Positions 25,602-35,078 of a stretch of DNA of 64,000 nt are shown here, in pieces. Origin of the DNA: Agrococcus casei LMG 22410 (GTDB taxonomy: Bacteria > Actinomycetota > Actinomycetes > Actinomycetales > Microbacteriaceae); NCBI RefSeq assembly GCF_900163565.1, contig NZ_FUHU01000043.1:62001-126000 (forward strand), written 5' to 3'. A model generated the notes under the pieces. That model was not told the DNA's origin. It worked only from the letters and a program-made list of their open reading frames with translations, and ran no database searches. The position numbers and the translations under genes are program-made. Position 1 is the first letter of the stretch. Every line of letters begins with the position of its first letter.

Positions 25602-26840
25602 ATGGCAGAAGCGCAGCTGGGCAGTGACGCTCTCGCGTATGTCGCGTTCTGGGCCCGCACCCAGGCATGGTTCCCGCGCGAGGCCGATGACCCTGTCGTC
25701 TTCACCGACGAGATCCGCCTGCCCCGTGCTGACGCGCGCATCCTGTTCGCTCGCAGCGGCGCATACGCCTTCATCATCCCCATCGCGCTCAGCCACGAGC
25801 AGCATCCGGCGTCGATCGCATTCGTAAACGGCGTATGGCTCATCGACGGACTCGAGCACGCCGCTACCCAGCAGGAGCTGCTCGACGCCGCGACCGGCCA
25901 CGTGCACACAGCGTGCCTGCGCGGAACCGGCGGCGCGCGCTTGCGCACAGAAGAAGACGGAACGGATTGGCAGACCGCCTTCCGGCGCGTGCTGCGCGGA
26001 GACGCGAGTGTCGAGGCACGTCTCAGCGATGACCTCTACCGCAGCGGATCCGTCGCGATGCCCCAGGTGCTGAGCCAGCTGTCAGCCGAGTGGCACGACG
26101 GCAATGCAGATCGCGTAAGCGAATTTCTGCTGGTGCGCGAGCGGTGGCCCGGCGAACGACGCGCTGTCGAACTGCTCGAGGCGTCAGCTGCTGCCGCGGC
26201 AGCCGGCAGAGCATCCGACGACTCCACTGAGACGGCCCGACGGATGGGTGAGGTCATCGCCGTGCTGCACGACGCCGCAGGCGCCTCTGAAGCTCCTGGC
26301 GCATCCGCTTCGCTCCGCATCATCGAAGACGTGCTCGACGAAGATCTGCTTCCCGCCCGTGATCGGGAGTGGCTGAGCGCCGAGTGCCTGCGGTTTCGAC
26401 ACATGCAGCGGCGCATGCGCCCGGCCCCCACGCTGCCGGGCCTCACCCTCGATTCGATGCTGCTCGCAGACGACAGCGCAGGCTTCTTCGACCTCGCGAG
26501 CGACTACCGCGGAGTCGGACTCAACGCCGACGACGCCGGACGCCTCGCCTTCGGAGTCGTCTGCATCGCCGAACGCGCATCCAAGACTCCGCTCACGTCA
26601 TGGGTGACCGTCACGATCGAGTCACTGGCAGAGGGCGCTCGCATGGACTCGCCACCAGAGCTCGTGTCGCTGCGCATCGCGATGCTCGCCGAAGCGCTGT
26701 CCGTGCTGCGAGGGCAGCCGACTCTCGCCGCACCCCGTTGCATCGACAGGCAGACGCTGTTGTCGGCCGGTGAGCGAACACTCGACTACCTGCGCGAACA
26801 CGGCTCCGCGCTTTCGCTGCGGAGCCGTCTGCTGGCGTGA
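25602..26840 (+). CDS. Unknown protein, 412 residues
   Basis: I do not recognise this protein. It is soluble, acidic and alanine-rich with no signal peptide. The N-terminal 130 residues look like an alpha/beta domain (ILFARSGAYAFIIPIALSHE; VWLIDGLEHAATQQELLD); the rest is mainly helical (RAVELLEASAAAAAAGRA). It follows the putative immunity genes on the same strand after a 73-base gap and ends 3 bases before the convergent galU stop. It could be a fourth member of the toxin locus or an independent gene. Confidence 0.55.
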   Translation: MAEAQLGSDALAYVAFWARTQAWFPREADDPVVFTDEIRLPRADARILFARSGAYAFIIPIALSHEQHPASIAFVNGVWLIDGLEHAATQQELLDAATGHVHTACLRGTGGARLRTEEDGTDWQTAFRRVLRGDASVEARLSDDLYRSGSVAMPQVLSQLSAEWHDGNADRVSEFLLVRERWPGERRAVELLEASAAAAAAGRASDDSTETARRMGEVIAVLHDAAGASEAPGASASLRIIEDVLDEDLLPARDREWLSAECLRFRHMQRRMRPAPTLPGLTLDSMLLADDSAGFFDLASDYRGVGLNADDAGRLAFGVVCIAERASKTPLTSWVTVTIESLAEGARMDSPPELVSLRIAMLAEALSVLRGQPTLAAPRCIDRQTLLSAGERTLDYLREHGSALSLRSRLLA

Positions 26841-26843
26841 ACG

Positions 26844-27728
26844 CTACTGCGCGCTGCCGTAGTGGTCGCGCATCCAGCTGCGCAGATCGTCGCCGAGGTC
26901 GTCGCGCTCGAGGGCGAGCTCGATGATCGCCTTGATGTAGCTGAGCTTGTCGCCCGTGTCGAAGCGGCGGCCGCGAAACACGACGCCGTGCACACCCTGC
27001 TCGGGGTTGCGCGCCATGGCGTCGAGGGCATCGGTCAGCTGGATCTCGCCGCCGCGGCCGGGCTCGGTGTGCTCGAGCACATCGAACACGTCGGGCTGCA
27101 GCACGTAGCGTCCGATGATCGCCAGGTTCGAGGGCGCGTCTTCGGCAGCGGGCTTCTCGACCAGGCCACTGACCTTGACGAGGCCGTCTTGACCGGTCTC
27201 TTCGACAGTCGCGATGCCGTAGAGGTGTGTCTGCGACGGGTCGACCTCCATCAGCGCGATGACGCTGGTGCCGGTACTGACGGTCGCAGCGAGCATGTCT
27301 TTGAGCAGCGTCTCGTCGGAGTGAATCAGATCATCGCCGAGCAGCACCGCAAAGGGCTCGTTGCCGACGTGCTGCTTCGCCTTGTGCACGGCGTGGCCGA
27401 GACCACGGGGGTCTCCCTGACGCATGTAATGGATCTCACCCAGTTCGGTCGACGCTTTGACGTCGGCGAGACGCTTCGAGTCGCCCTTGTTCATGAGGGT
27501 CGCCTCGAGCTCAGTGGCACGGTCGAAGTGGTTCTCAAGCGCGTTCTTGTTGCGTCCCGTCACCATGAGCACGTCGTGCAGGCCAGCCGCCGTCGCCTCT
27601 TCGACGACGTACTGGATCGCCGGCTTGTCGACAACGGGCAGCATCTCTTTCGGCAGTGCCTTCGTTGCGGGAAGGAAGCGCGTGCCGAGGCCTGCTACGG
27701 GAATAACCGCTTTTGTCACCTGAGTCAT
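26844..27728 (-). CDS. galU: UTP--glucose-1-phosphate uridylyltransferase
   Basis: A 294-residue nucleotidyltransferase making UDP-glucose for cell-envelope sugars. The nucleotide-binding signature GLGTRFLPATKALPKEML is at residues 13-30, and later stretches LVEKPAAEDAPSNLAIIGRY and GGEIQLTDAL are typical of bacterial GalU. Length is standard. Start ATG 27728 begins at the conserved N-terminus; a longer upstream frame is not supported. It diverges from the SRAP gene with a 55-base gap. Confidence 0.95.
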   Translation of the reverse strand: MTQVTKAVIPVAGLGTRFLPATKALPKEMLPVVDKPAIQYVVEEATAAGLHDVLMVTGRNKNALENHFDRATELEATLMNKGDSKRLADVKASTELGEIHYMRQGDPRGLGHAVHKAKQHVGNEPFAVLLGDDLIHSDETLLKDMLAATVSTGTSVIALMEVDPSQTHLYGIATVEETGQDGLVKVSGLVEKPAAEDAPSNLAIIGRYVLQPDVFDVLEHTEPGRGGEIQLTDALDAMARNPEQGVHGVVFRGRRFDTGDKLSYIKAIIELALERDDLGDDLRSWMRDHYGSAQ

Positions 27729-27783
27729 AGAGCTAAGACTAACAAGCGTGTCTGCCCGAACGTCATTCACTACGCTGGTGAGT

Positions 27784-28494
27784 ATGTGCGGTCGTTTCGT
27801 TGTCGCCAGGGCGAATGCAGACTTGCTGCCGCTGTTCGAGATCGACAGCTCAGGCAGCGATCTCCCTGAGCCTTCGTACAACATCGCACCGACACACTCG
27901 ATTCCGGTCATTCTCGACTCACTGAAGACCGAGCAACGAAGGCTCGAATCCGCGCGCTGGGGGCTTGTGCCGCCCTTTAAGAAATCTCTGAAAGACGGCC
28001 CCACTCCGTTCAATGCGCGTGTCGAGAAACTCGGCTCGAGCGGCATGTACCGAGGAGCATTCAGCTCGCGCAGGGCGATCATCCCCGCCTCGGGATTCTT
28101 CGAGCGCCGCAAGCTCAGCGACCTGCAATCGTTCTACATCACACCGGCTGATGGCTCCGTCCTGGCATTCGCAGGGCTCTACGAATGGTGGCGAGACCCC
28201 GCAGACAGCTCATGGCTGCTCTCGGCGACGATTGTGACGCATCCGCCCCAGGGGCAGATGACCGAAGTGCACGACCGCGAGCCCCTCTACCTCGACGACA
28301 CCATGCTCGACGCGTGGCTCGATCCGACTGAGCCCGGCGACGAGGGCCTGCTCGCAGCTGTCGCCGAATCGTCTGCCGAAGTCGCCGCGGGCCTTGAGTT
28401 CCGCGAGGTGGGCGACGCATGGCTGTCGACAGCCAAAGGCCAGTACGTCAACGCACCAGAGCTGATCGAGCCTGCCCCGAAAGGAGCTGCATGA
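27784..28494 (+). CDS. SRAP (YedK/HMCES) abasic-site protein
   Basis: A 236-residue SOS-response-associated peptidase family protein. Cys2 (MCGRF) is the residue that crosslinks abasic sites in single-stranded DNA after removal of Met1. Other active-site stretches are TPFNARVEKL (Asn), PASGFFERR (Glu) and EVHDREPL (His). These proteins protect abasic sites by forming a covalent adduct. It overlaps the next hydrolase gene by ATGA. A GGTGAG element lies directly before the ATG. Confidence 0.9.
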   Translation: MCGRFVVARANADLLPLFEIDSSGSDLPEPSYNIAPTHSIPVILDSLKTEQRRLESARWGLVPPFKKSLKDGPTPFNARVEKLGSSGMYRGAFSSRRAIIPASGFFERRKLSDLQSFYITPADGSVLAFAGLYEWWRDPADSSWLLSATIVTHPPQGQMTEVHDREPLYLDDTMLDAWLDPTEPGDEGLLAAVAESSAEVAAGLEFREVGDAWLSTAKGQYVNAPELIEPAPKGAA

Positions 28495-29372
28495 AGCCCG
28501 ACCGCAAGACCTGCACGCTCGAATGGGGCGAGGTCTCGTACCTCGAATGGAAGCCGCTGAGCGCGCCGCGCGGTCAGGACGTGCTGCTGCTGCACGGCGG
28601 CGGCGTCGACAGCGCACACCTCTCGTGGGCACCGCTGGGACGCGATCTGGCCCGCAAGGGGTATCGCGTCATCGCCCCTGACGCGCCGGGGTACGGAGGG
28701 TCGGATGCGGCCCCCTGGCCGGTCACGCAGCGTCGCCTTGACGAGTTCGTCGGCGAGTTCGTCGCGGCACTTGAACTCGACCGGTACGTGCTCGGCGGAC
28801 TCTCGATGGGCGGCGGCATGGCACTCGGCCACACGCTCGAGCATCCCGAGCAGGTGCGAGCGCTCATGCTGTTCGCAAGCTACGGCCTGTCTGACTACCA
28901 GTTCGACTCCCCCATCTCGTCTGCGCTGCAGACAGTGACATGGGCCACCGTGCGCTCTGGCCTGCTCGATGCCGTGCAGCGCGGCTACGCAAAGCGGCGG
29001 TCGTGGATGGAGCGCAGCCTGCACGGTGCGATCCGAGACCCAGAGCGGATCACGGATGCGCTGGTCGACGAGGTCATGCAGGAGGCAGAGAAGGGCACCG
29101 CATTCACTGCCTTCACGCAGTGGCAGCGCGATCAGATCCTCTGGAATCGCATGGCGACGAACCACCTCGACCGGCTCTCGGAGATCGACCTGCCGGTGCT
29201 CATCGTGCAGGGCGGACGCGACTCTGCCGTGCCCGTCAGCTCGGCCCGCGCTGCTGCCGCGAGGCTCTCTGACGCACAGCTGCTGCTGATCGACGACGCC
29301 GGCCACTGGATCCAGCGCGATCAGCCAGAAGAGGTCGGCCGCACCGTGATCGAGTTCGTGCAGGGCAACTGA
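28491..29372 (+). CDS. Alpha/beta hydrolase
   Basis: A 293-residue alpha/beta-hydrolase. The oxyanion stretch LLLHGGGVDSAHLSW, nucleophile elbow GLSMGGG (Ser105), and late DAGHWIQRDQPEEV with the histidine are all visible; the acid is probably in VQGGRDSAVP. Substrate unknown. The ATG is inside the SRAP stop (ATGA) with AAGGAG upstream, so translation is coupled with the SRAP gene. Confidence 0.85.
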   Translation: MKPDRKTCTLEWGEVSYLEWKPLSAPRGQDVLLLHGGGVDSAHLSWAPLGRDLARKGYRVIAPDAPGYGGSDAAPWPVTQRRLDEFVGEFVAALELDRYVLGGLSMGGGMALGHTLEHPEQVRALMLFASYGLSDYQFDSPISSALQTVTWATVRSGLLDAVQRGYAKRRSWMERSLHGAIRDPERITDALVDEVMQEAEKGTAFTAFTQWQRDQILWNRMATNHLDRLSEIDLPVLIVQGGRDSAVPVSSARAAAARLSDAQLLLIDDAGHWIQRDQPEEVGRTVIEFVQGN

Positions 29373-29465
29373 CCCAGCTCAGCTGACACTGCTCAGCCGA
29401 GCATCCCGAGCCCGCGCCACGCCGAGTCATCTTGCGATGTCAGACGTCGTTCCTACACTCTTGAA

Positions 29466-29481
29466 TAGTACGAGTGTTCTA
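29466..29481. promoter_or_regulatory. Candidate LexA (SOS) box upstream of dnaE2
   Basis: TAGTACGAGTGTTCTA matches the actinobacterial LexA pattern TCGAAC-N4-GTTCGA in 9 of the 12 fixed positions, with the GTTC half perfect. It lies 21 bases before the DUF6504-like gene that overlaps dnaE2, the place expected for DNA-damage control of an error-prone polymerase. Confidence 0.5.
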
Positions 29482-29502
29482 GTGCTGGCGAAAGGAATGA
29501 CA

Positions 29503-29829
29503 GTGACGGTCGAATACACAATCGAAGCAGGGGCTGCGGGCGAACCGCCCCTGAACGAGCCCGCAACCGTCTGGGCCACAGCATCCGGCGCTCCTGAGCG
29601 TCTCGTGTGGCGCAGCCGCAGGTTCCTCGTGCACGCCAAGCCCATCCCCTGGATCGACCGCGTCGAGTGGTGGATGCTCGAGCAGCGCGCCGCACGCGGG
29701 TCGTTTCCGCCGCTCGAGCGGCGCATGTGGCAGGTGCAGATCCGAGCGATCGACAACGGCGAGATCATGCTGATCGACCTCGAGGCAGGCGAAGACCGCA
29801 CCTGGCAGGTGACGGGCGTGTATGCCTGA
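29503..29829 (+). CDS. DUF6504-like protein, dnaE2 partner
   Basis: A 108-residue protein with the pattern PERLVWRSRRFLVHAKPIPW, then EWW and RMWQVQIRA, resembling the DUF6504 family that commonly precedes dnaE2 in actinobacteria. Function is unknown. GTG 29503 is preferred since AAAGGA lies 6 bases upstream; ATG 29497 would put that site directly against the start. Its TGA overlaps the dnaE2 ATG by one base. It is preceded by a candidate SOS box. Confidence 0.65.
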   Translation: MTVEYTIEAGAAGEPPLNEPATVWATASGAPERLVWRSRRFLVHAKPIPWIDRVEWWMLEQRAARGSFPPLERRMWQVQIRAIDNGEIMLIDLEAGEDRTWQVTGVYA

Positions 29830-32800
29830 TGCGGTTCACCCATCTGCACGTCGCGAGCGCGTTCTCGGCTCGCTACGGCACTGCATCCCCAGAGACCCTC
29901 GTCGCCGCTGCCGCCGAGCAGGGCGCCGACGCCGCCGCGATCACCGACCGAGACGGGCTCTACGGCGCCATCCGGCACGTTCGCGCCTGCATCGCAGCCG
30001 GCATCGACCCGATCGTCGGCGCCGAGCTGCAGTTTCGCACCTCGGGCGACCAGATGCGCGACATCGTCGTGCTCGCACACGGCAGAGCAGCAGGGGCCGG
30101 ATGGGCGGCACTGTCTCGAGTCGTCTCCGCCTCCCACGGCGCCTCGAGGGGCATCGCCAAGATGCAGAACGGGGCAGCGCACCGCTCCGCCCACCTGACT
30201 CCGAGCCGGGTCTCCGCTGTGCTGCACGGCGACGGGCCGCCGAACACGACGGTGCTGCTGGGGCCCGGCAGCGACGTCGGCTTCGCGCTGCAGCACCGAC
30301 GCGTCGCAGAGGCCCGCCAGCTGCTCGACCGCTGGCGAGCGCTGCTGCCGGGCGGCGTCATGCTCGAGGTCGTGTGCCATCACACACACCCTGACAAGGC
30401 GGGCAGTCTGCGACACGCAGCCGACATGCTCTCGCTGGCCCGCGCATCCGGCACCCCTGCGGTGCTCACCAACCGCGTCCGCTACCTCACACCCGACGAC
30501 GCCGTGACGGGTGACGTGCTCGACGCAGCCGGCCAGCTCGCAGCACTCGGCACCTTTCAGCCGCAGCCCAACGCACAGGGCTGGCTCAAGCCGCCGAAGA
30601 AGATGCATCTGATCGCCAAGAGCATCGCCGAGCAGGCAGGGCTCGGCCAGCAGGCCGCCTCCGACCTGCTGAGCACCACCGAGCGCCTTGCCGACACCTG
30701 CAGGCTCGACCCCGACGCCGACCTGCGCTGGCGCAAGCCCAAGGTGCCCGAGGCGAGCGTGATCGGCATCGACGGCGACCCGACGCTCGCACTGTGGCAG
30801 AAGTGCGAGGTCGCAATCGGCGAACGCTACCCCGACGCATCGCACACGCTGCACACGCGCATCCGCGACCGCTTGCGACTCGAACTCGGCACCATCGAGC
30901 ACTTCGGCTTCGAGACGTACTTCCTCACCGTCGCAGACGTCGTCAGCCTCATCCGCGAGCGCGGCATCCGCGCCCAGGCGCGAGGTTCGGGCGCCAGCTC
31001 GATCGTCAACTACCTGCTGCGCGTCTCGAGCGTCGACCCGCTCGAGCACGATCTGCTGTTCGAGCGCTTCCTCGGCCACTCGCGATCGACGCTTCCTGAC
31101 ATCGACGTCGACGTCGAGTCCGCTCGTCGGCACGAGATCTACCGTGCGATCTTCGAGCGCTACGGCGACACTCGCGTGACGCTGCTGTCGATGCAGAACC
31201 GCTACCGAGCCCGCGGTGCCTCCCGCGACGCCGGGCTCGCCCTCGGCATCGAGCCTGAGCAGATCGAGCAGATCGCAAAGAACATCTGGCGGTTCAACGC
31301 CCGCGACTTCCGTGAGGTCCTCGACCAGAAGCCCGAGCTGCGCGAGATCGCCGAGCTCATCAGGCACGACAAGCGCCTCGATCTGATGGTCGACCTGACC
31401 GAGCGGCTCGACCGCCTCCCCCGGCACATCTCGATGCATCCGTGCGGCGTGATCCTCAGCGACAACAGCCTGCTCAGCGTCACCCCTGTGCAGCCGACCG
31501 GCATAGGGCTGCCGATGAGCCAGTTCGACAAAGACGACGTCGACGACATCGGGCTCATCAAGCTCGACGTGCTCGGCGCGCGCATGCAGTCGTCGATCGC
31601 CCACGCTGTCGGCGAGATCGCCCGCGTGCACGGGTCCACGACTGCGCGCGCAGGCGAGCTTCCGGTCGACGCCCCCTACATCTCGCCCGAGGGCGTGATC
31701 GACGTCGATGCGCTGCCACACGACGACGAGCCGACCTTCGAGGCGATCCGCTCAGCCCACACGCTCGGCATGTTCCAGATCGAGTCGCCCGGCCAGCGCG
31801 AGCTGATCGGCAAGATGCAGCCCGACCGCTACGAAGACCTCATCGCCGACATCTCGCTGTTTCGGCCGGGGCCCATGAAGGGCAACATGGTCGCACCCTA
31901 CGTCGACACCAAGCTGGGGTTCCAAGAGCCCGACTACCTGCATTCGCGGTTCAAGTGGTTTCTGCAAGACAGCTACGGCGTCGTGATCTATCACGAGCAC
32001 GTGCTGCGCATCCTGCACGACTGCATGGGCATCGACCTCGCCGACGCCGACGAGCTGCGCCGCCGCATGGAGCGCGATGTCGACTCGATCGAAGACGCCT
32101 TCAGAACCCGCACCGCCCAGCGTGTCGACGAGCGCGGCAGGCGCCTCTTCACCGACCGCGAGATCGACCGCATCTGGACGACGCTGCGCGGCTTCGGCTC
32201 CTTCGGCTTCTGCAAGGCGCACGGCGCCGCATTCGCCCTGCCGACCTACCAGTCGGCGTGGCTCAAGACCCACTACCCGGCCGAGTTCATGGCGGGACTG
32301 TTCGAGCACGACCCCGGCATGTATCCGCGCAGGCTGCTCATGGCAGAGGCGCGAAGAATAGGCGTGCCGCTGCTGCCGCTCGACGTCAACGTCTCGACCG
32401 ACTCCTACGTCGTCGAGTGGGCGGATGCCGACACGGATGCAGAGGCACCGACACGGGGCATCCGGCTCGCCTTCAGAGACGTCCAGGGCATCACACAGGC
32501 TGAGATCCGCCGCATCATCGCCGAGCGCACCGACGAGCCCTACGAGTCGATCGCCGACTTCTACACCCGGGCTCGCCCATCCCGCCCGCTCATCCAGCGC
32601 CTTGCCGCCGTGGGCGCGCTCGACTCGCTGGTGGTCGGCGACCGGCGCGGCGACGTGATCGCCTACGTGCGGCAGCTCACGGCCAAGCACCGGCCGAAGT
32701 CCGACTCCGAGAATCAGCTGCCGCTGGCACGTCTCGACGAGCTGCCGACCGGAACACCTGCTCCGTCACGCGACGAGCAGCTCGCAGCACAGCTCGACGT

Positions 32801-33188
32801 GCTCTCGAGCGAGCTCGACGGGCATGTGCTCGACCCCTACCGCGAGATGCTCGACGAGCTCGGCGTCACGCCCGCCGATCAGCTGGTCGACCTGCGCGGC
32901 GGCAGCGAGGTGATCGTCGCTGGCATCAGGGTCGCAACCCAGACGCCGCCGATGCGCAGCGGCAAGCGCGTCGTGTTCATCTCATTCGACGACGGGCACG
33001 GCGTCGCCGACTGCACCTTCTTCGATGACGCTCAGCAGCGAGTCGGTCCGCTGCTGTTCGGCACAAAGCTCATGGTCGTGCACGGCCGCACTCGCCGAAC
33101 CGGCGCACGAGGAGTCTCGGTGCAGGCCGATAATGCCTTCGACCTCAAGCAGTTGTGGGCGCAGTGGCGCGAGTCGCGAGCGGCCTGA
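29829..33188 (+). CDS. dnaE2: Error-prone DNA polymerase III alpha subunit
   Basis: A 1119-residue C-family polymerase. Order of domains: N-terminal PHP (THLHVASAFS), palm with the catalytic aspartates in LPDIDVDVES (about residues 422-431), thumb/fingers, helix-hairpin-helix region (YESIADFYTRARPSRPL), and an OB-fold near the C-terminus. Its length, near 1100 residues, and the lack of a long C-terminal tail fit DnaE2/ImuC rather than the replicative DnaE. It works in damage-induced mutagenesis with ImuB, but imuA and imuB are not adjacent here. Confidence 0.92.
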   Translation: MRFTHLHVASAFSARYGTASPETLVAAAAEQGADAAAITDRDGLYGAIRHVRACIAAGIDPIVGAELQFRTSGDQMRDIVVLAHGRAAGAGWAALSRVVSASHGASRGIAKMQNGAAHRSAHLTPSRVSAVLHGDGPPNTTVLLGPGSDVGFALQHRRVAEARQLLDRWRALLPGGVMLEVVCHHTHPDKAGSLRHAADMLSLARASGTPAVLTNRVRYLTPDDAVTGDVLDAAGQLAALGTFQPQPNAQGWLKPPKKMHLIAKSIAEQAGLGQQAASDLLSTTERLADTCRLDPDADLRWRKPKVPEASVIGIDGDPTLALWQKCEVAIGERYPDASHTLHTRIRDRLRLELGTIEHFGFETYFLTVADVVSLIRERGIRAQARGSGASSIVNYLLRVSSVDPLEHDLLFERFLGHSRSTLPDIDVDVESARRHEIYRAIFERYGDTRVTLLSMQNRYRARGASRDAGLALGIEPEQIEQIAKNIWRFNARDFREVLDQKPELREIAELIRHDKRLDLMVDLTERLDRLPRHISMHPCGVILSDNSLLSVTPVQPTGIGLPMSQFDKDDVDDIGLIKLDVLGARMQSSIAHAVGEIARVHGSTTARAGELPVDAPYISPEGVIDVDALPHDDEPTFEAIRSAHTLGMFQIESPGQRELIGKMQPDRYEDLIADISLFRPGPMKGNMVAPYVDTKLGFQEPDYLHSRFKWFLQDSYGVVIYHEHVLRILHDCMGIDLADADELRRRMERDVDSIEDAFRTRTAQRVDERGRRLFTDREIDRIWTTLRGFGSFGFCKAHGAAFALPTYQSAWLKTHYPAEFMAGLFEHDPGMYPRRLLMAEARRIGVPLLPLDVNVSTDSYVVEWADADTDAEAPTRGIRLAFRDVQGITQAEIRRIIAERTDEPYESIADFYTRARPSRPLIQRLAAVGALDSLVVGDRRGDVIAYVRQLTAKHRPKSDSENQLPLARLDELPTGTPAPSRDEQLAAQLDVLSSELDGHVLDPYREMLDELGVTPADQLVDLRGGSEVIVAGIRVATQTPPMRSGKRVVFISFDDGHGVADCTFFDDAQQRVGPLLFGTKLMVVHGRTRRTGARGVSVQADNAFDLKQLWAQWRESRAA

Positions 33189-33194
33189 TCGTGT

Positions 33195-35078
33195 TCAGCC
33201 CTGCAGCGTGAAGACTCCGTCGAAGAACGCAGCGAACTCGTCGGTCGCATCCAACGGCATGACAGCAGCGACGTACTGGTCGGGCCGAACGACGACGACA
33301 GCACCGTCACGCAAGATGCCGCGAGTGTCGAAGATGTCGTTGCCGAGCCCGTTTGCGAAGACCTTCTCCCAGCAGTTGACCTTCCAGGGGCCAACCTCGG
33401 GCCAGAAGACCTTCGGCACGTCGCCGAACTCGACCTGCGTGTAGTCGGTCTGGTAGATCACCTTCGAGTCGAACCACGCGTCGTCGTCGCCGCCCGCAGG
33501 CGTGTACTTCACGACCGGTGACGCGGGATTCTCCCCCAGCCAGTCGCCGAAGCGCTGCGCGGGTGAGTCGGCTCCCGGTGCCGCCGGGTCTGCGAAAACG
33601 TAGATCCGCCAGCGGCCGTCTGCCTCGTGCAGGTGCCCGAGGTGCACGGGGTTGTTGTCGCCACGCTTGATCGTCTTCGCCGATTTGAAGCGCTTGCCGA
33701 TCGGAAATCCGGTCGCGAGCTCCTGATGCTCATCGCCAGCAGTCAGCACCGAGGGCTTGTACTGCGTCATGAAGCCAGCAGGAAACTCAAACGTGTCTTC
33801 GTAGAATCGCTCGAGCGCATCAGGGCTCTCAAACTCCTCGGGCTTCTTGGCCATCATCGACGACCACTGCTTGTCGAAGTCGATCAGGTTCTGTGCGATC
33901 TCGTGACGCTCTCCCGAGTACGTGTGCAGCAGCGACGCCGGGCTACGGCCCTCGAGCACGAAACCGAGCTTCCAGGCGATATTCCATCCGTCCTGCATCG
34001 AGACGTTCATACCCTGGCCGGCCTTCGCTGAGTGCGTGTGGCACGCGTCGCCGGTGATGAAGACGCGAGGGGTGCGCGACTCGTCGTCAACGTCGTCGAA
34101 CTTGTCGGTGACGCGGTGGCCGACCTCGTAGACACTGCTCCATGCGACGTGGTGCACATCGAGCGTGTACGGGCTGAGGATCTCGTTCGCGCGGCGGATG
34201 ACCTCTTCGATCGGCGTCGAACGCACAGCGTGGTTGTCATCGAGCGGCACTTCGCCGAGGTCGACGTAGATGCGCGCCAGGTGTCCGCCCTCGCGGGGGA
34301 TATGCAGAATAGACCCGTTCTTCGAGTGGATCGTGGCCTTCAGGCGCCAGTCAGGGAAGTCGGTCTTCGCGATGACGTCCATGACACCCCACGCGTGATT
34401 AGCGGCGTCGCCCTCGAGTTTGCGCCCCATTGCCTTGCGCACACGGCTCGATGCACCATCGCATCCGACGACGTACTTCGCACGCACCGTGCGTTCGACG
34501 CCGGCCTGCTCGCCTGCCGATCCGATCAGCTTCACCTCGACGGGATAGTCGCCCTCCTCGTGCACTGTGAGTGTCTGAAACTCCCAGCCGTAGTCGGGCT
34601 TGATGCGTCCGGGGCTACGCAGGGCAACTTCGGCGAAGTAGTCGAGCACGCGCGCCTGGTTCACGATGAGGTGCGGAAACTCGCTGATCGTGCCGCCCTC
34701 GTCGTCGAGGGTGCGGCCCGTGCGGATGATCTCGTCGCGGTTGTCAGGGTTCGGGTTCCAGATCGCCATCTCGGTGATGCGATAGGCCTCGGCGATGATG
34801 CGCTCAGCGAAGCCGAAGGCGTTGAACGACTCGACCGATCGCGCCTGCACGCCGTCTGCCTGACCCAGTTCGAGACGACCACCACGGCGCTCGATCATGC
34901 GTACGTTCAAGCTCGGAAACTTCGACAGCTGCGCCGCGGCGATCATGCCCGCGGGGCCCGAACCCACGATCAGCACGTCCATCTCTTCAGGAAGCTCCGC
35001 TGCTCGATCGATGCCGTATCCGGCTGCCTCGAGAACGCGGGGTTCGCCCGAGACGTATCCTTCGTGGTGGAACTGCAT
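33195..35078 (-). CDS. FAD-dependent aromatic hydroxylase (phenol 2-monooxygenase / 3-hydroxybenzoate 4-monooxygenase type)
   Basis: A 627-residue class A flavin monooxygenase with the FAD dinucleotide motif GSGPAGMIAAAQLS (residues 39-52), the central GCDGASSRVR motif, the second FAD motif ITGDACHTHSAKAGQGMN, and a C-terminal thioredoxin-like domain. This long layout marks the phenol hydroxylase-like group that inserts hydroxyl groups into phenols or hydroxybenzoates. Exact substrate cannot be settled. It diverges from a decarboxylating-dehydrogenase gene across a perfect palindrome and ends 6 bases from the convergent dnaE2. Confidence 0.85.
   Translation of the reverse strand: MQFHHEGYVSGEPRVLEAAGYGIDRAAELPEEMDVLIVGSGPAGMIAAAQLSKFPSLNVRMIERRGGRLELGQADGVQARSVESFNAFGFAERIIAEAYRITEMAIWNPNPDNRDEIIRTGRTLDDEGGTISEFPHLIVNQARVLDYFAEVALRSPGRIKPDYGWEFQTLTVHEEGDYPVEVKLIGSAGEQAGVERTVRAKYVVGCDGASSRVRKAMGRKLEGDAANHAWGVMDVIAKTDFPDWRLKATIHSKNGSILHIPREGGHLARIYVDLGEVPLDDNHAVRSTPIEEVIRRANEILSPYTLDVHHVAWSSVYEVGHRVTDKFDDVDDESRTPRVFITGDACHTHSAKAGQGMNVSMQDGWNIAWKLGFVLEGRSPASLLHTYSGERHEIAQNLIDFDKQWSSMMAKKPEEFESPDALERFYEDTFEFPAGFMTQYKPSVLTAGDEHQELATGFPIGKRFKSAKTIKRGDNNPVHLGHLHEADGRWRIYVFADPAAPGADSPAQRFGDWLGENPASPVVKYTPAGGDDDAWFDSKVIYQTDYTQVEFGDVPKVFWPEVGPWKVNCWEKVFANGLGNDIFDTRGILRDGAVVVVRPDQYVAAVMPLDATDEFAAFFDGVFTLQG

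Noticed and set aside
29378..29401. Hairpin CTC-A-GCTGA...TCAGC-C-GAG after the alpha/beta hydrolase
   Set aside because: Only 5 and 3 base pairs around a mismatch with no T run; too weak to call a terminator.
29427..31721. 764-codon open frame antisense to dnaE2 and its partner
   Set aside because: dnaE2 is certain on the plus strand; the antisense product is low-complexity and begins inside the polymerase gene.
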